Below are positions 22,147-23,065 of a stretch of DNA of 23,065 bases, piece after piece. How positions within the stretch are numbered: position 1 is the stretch's first letter; each line of letters starts with the position of its first letter. This stretch comes from a virus. The DNA lies in the IMG/VR virus record IMGVR_UViG_3300044807_000118, positions 1 to 23,065 of that record, one strand, 5' to 3'. Under the pieces are notes generated by a model. The model was not told the DNA's origin. It searched no databases and saw only the letters and a program-made list of their open reading frames with translations. The translations under genes were made by a program, and so were the position numbers.

Positions 22147-22670
22147 GCGCGCCCCAAGCCGCGCCCGCGGCTGCGCCCAGGCGGCTCAAGGGTTCCGCCC
22201 TGGCCGCCGCGATCGCCGCCGCCTGCGCCCTCGCCGCGCCGCTCACCATGGGCTTCGAGGGCAAGAGGAATGTCGCCTATCTCGACCGGTTGCCGCGCCG
22301 GCCGGTCCCGACCACCTGCTTCGGCCATACCGGGCCGGAGGTGAAGGTCGGCCGCCGCTACAGCGACCGGCAATGCAGCGTGCTGCTCGAGGGCGATCTC
22401 AGCCGCGAGGCGGTCGGCGTCTATCGCTGCGGCCCGCCCGCGCTTGCCGCACGGCCGCTGGTGTGGGCGGCGCTCACCGACCTCGCCCACAATATCGGCG
22501 TGGCCGGCGTCTGCCGCTCCTCGGCGATGTGGCGGTTCCAGACCGGCCGCTGGCGCGAAGGATGCGGCCGCATCGCCCTGTTCGACAAGGCCGGCGGCAG
22601 AGTCCTGCCCGGCCTCGTCCGCCGCCGCGCCCGCGAAGTGGCGCTGTGCCTGAAGGGAGCGGAAGGATGA
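22143..22670 (+). CDS. GH24-type phage endolysin with N-terminal signal-anchor
   Basis: This 175-residue muramidase cuts peptidoglycan at the end of infection. The N-terminus is basic (APRRLKG), followed by an Ala-rich weakly hydrophobic segment (SALAAAIAAACALAAPLTM, about 18-36), fitting a signal-arrest-release or anchor type. The T4-like triad can be placed as Glu39 (MGFEGKRNVAYLD), Asp48 and Thr57 (PVPTTCFGHTG), with a few extra residues (RLPRRPVP) between Asp and Thr. ALTDLAHNIGVAGVCRSSAM is the expected helix with NIG. It overlaps the preceding and following genes by ATGA. It differs from both virion lysozymes, so this phage carries three peptidoglycan hydrolases. Confidence 0.88.
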   Translation: MSAPQAAPAAAPRRLKGSALAAAIAAACALAAPLTMGFEGKRNVAYLDRLPRRPVPTTCFGHTGPEVKVGRRYSDRQCSVLLEGDLSREAVGVYRCGPPALAARPLVWAALTDLAHNIGVAGVCRSSAMWRFQTGRWREGCGRIALFDKAGGRVLPGLVRRRAREVALCLKGAEG

Positions 22671-22852
22671 AGATGCTGCACTATGTCGGGGCACGGCTGC
22701 GCGAGCCCTCGACCCATGCCGGCATCGCCGGGATCCTCGCCGGCCTCGCCCAGTTCAACCCCACCATTTGCTGGCTCGCCGCCGGCGAAGGCTGCCTCGC
22801 TTTCCTGCTCAGGGAAAACGGCCCGGCGCCCGCCCCCTCCGACCCTCGCTGA
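22667..22852 (+). CDS. Small membrane protein, holin-like
   Basis: A 61-residue frame starting at ATG 22667, overlapping the endolysin stop, reads MKMLHYVGARLREPSTHAGI, then a hydrophobic segment (AGIAGILAGLAQFNPTICWL) and a second short one (GCLAFLL), with a Pro-rich tail. This 'RLREPSTxAGIA' start is one I know from short holin-like proteins of sphingomonad prophages. GGAAGG precedes the start. Holin function is inferred from size, membrane segments and neighbourhood. Confidence 0.68.
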   Translation: MKMLHYVGARLREPSTHAGIAGILAGLAQFNPTICWLAAGEGCLAFLLRENGPAPAPSDPR

Positions 22853-22864
22853 ACAGGATCCGCC

Positions 22865-23065
22865 ATGACCAGAACGATCGCGGCCCCCTCGACCTTGCTC
22901 GGGGCGGGCCTCGCCGCCGCCTTTTCGCTTGCCGCGCCCGCGGCGCCGGCCCGCCCCAGCCATGACGAGGCTCTGCGATGCTGGCTGATGACCCATCCCA
23001 ATCGGGAGCGGCTGCGCGTCACCCACTGGCCCGCGGTCGAGCCGCGCGGGGAGAAGATCGCATGA
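22865..23065 (+). CDS. Small exported protein at the end of the lysis module
   Basis: This 66-residue protein has a signal-like segment (APSTLLGAGLAAAFSLAAPA, then APARP) and a short polar mature part with one cysteine (DEALRCWLMTHPNRERLRVT). AGGAT lies five bases upstream of ATG 22865. Its size, export signal and place after endolysin and holin-like genes would suit a spanin-type or other lysis accessory, but no lipobox is clear. The last bases (ATGA at 23062-23065) appear to begin another overlapping gene that leaves the window. Confidence 0.6.
   Translation: MTRTIAAPSTLLGAGLAAAFSLAAPAAPARPSHDEALRCWLMTHPNRERLRVTHWPAVEPRGEKIA

Noticed and set aside
1-23065. CRISPR array, rRNA, complete tRNA, insertion sequence or integrase
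   Set aside because: No regularly spaced repeats, RNA gene, transposase or recombinase motif was found in the window.

Overview
The window is a compact, GC-rich bacteriophage or prophage structural block. The P22-type head and tail genes and the host-type palindromic repeats suggest a podovirus of an alphaproteobacterium, most likely a sphingomonad. That assignment is inference from gene content, codon bias and repeat style. No integrase, repressor or replication gene lies in the window, so prophage versus free phage cannot be settled here. Repeats of host type and moron-like secreted genes favour a prophage.

Layout: packaging and head genes come first, with a terminase small-subunit-like protein (1-327), the large terminase (335-1588) and a P22-like portal (1585-3669). 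Accessory cassette A follows (3716-6124): a proline-rich virion lysozyme, an opposite-strand secreted cysteine protein, a broken copy of the portal 3' end, and an LprI-type (lysozyme-inhibitor family) secreted protein. Head morphogenesis then resumes with scaffold (6340-7224), P22-like coat (7444-8640, followed by a strong terminator) and a head-tail adaptor (8844-9467). The tail and receptor module holds a fibre with a C-terminal S74 chaperone (9464-11455), a GT-A glycosyltransferase (11452-12096), two small fibre-associated proteins (12184-12971, one looking like a carbohydrate-binding module) and a second paralogous glycosyltransferase (13004-13627). Next come a gp10-like tail hub (13793-15268), a GNAT-like protein, a proline-rich protein, a putative DNA-ejection protein (16616-18037) and a 96-residue protein. 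Cassette B (18462-21285) repeats the make-up of cassette A. The window ends in a tightly overlapped lysis module (21466-23065) with membrane proteins, a GH24 endolysin carrying an N-terminal anchor, and small secreted or unknown proteins.

The most interesting feature is the pair of cassettes A and B. Both lytic enzymes begin with a shared N-terminal tag (K-P-W-E-x-D-W-S followed by P-I-V-P-F-F-G-R-Q) and a related proline-rich linker, then carry unrelated catalytic ends. Each is followed by an LprI/DUF1311-type secreted protein on the same strand, and each cassette has an opposite-strand secreted protein. These two opposite-strand proteins share a nearly identical signal peptide but have different mature parts. 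This looks like a modular effector-inhibitor or superinfection-exclusion arrangement inside a virion gene cluster: a constant ejection or virion tag, a variable peptidoglycan hydrolase, and a neighbouring periplasmic inhibitor. That function is inference. The shared tag, gene order, signal peptides and portal remnant are visible directly in the sequence.
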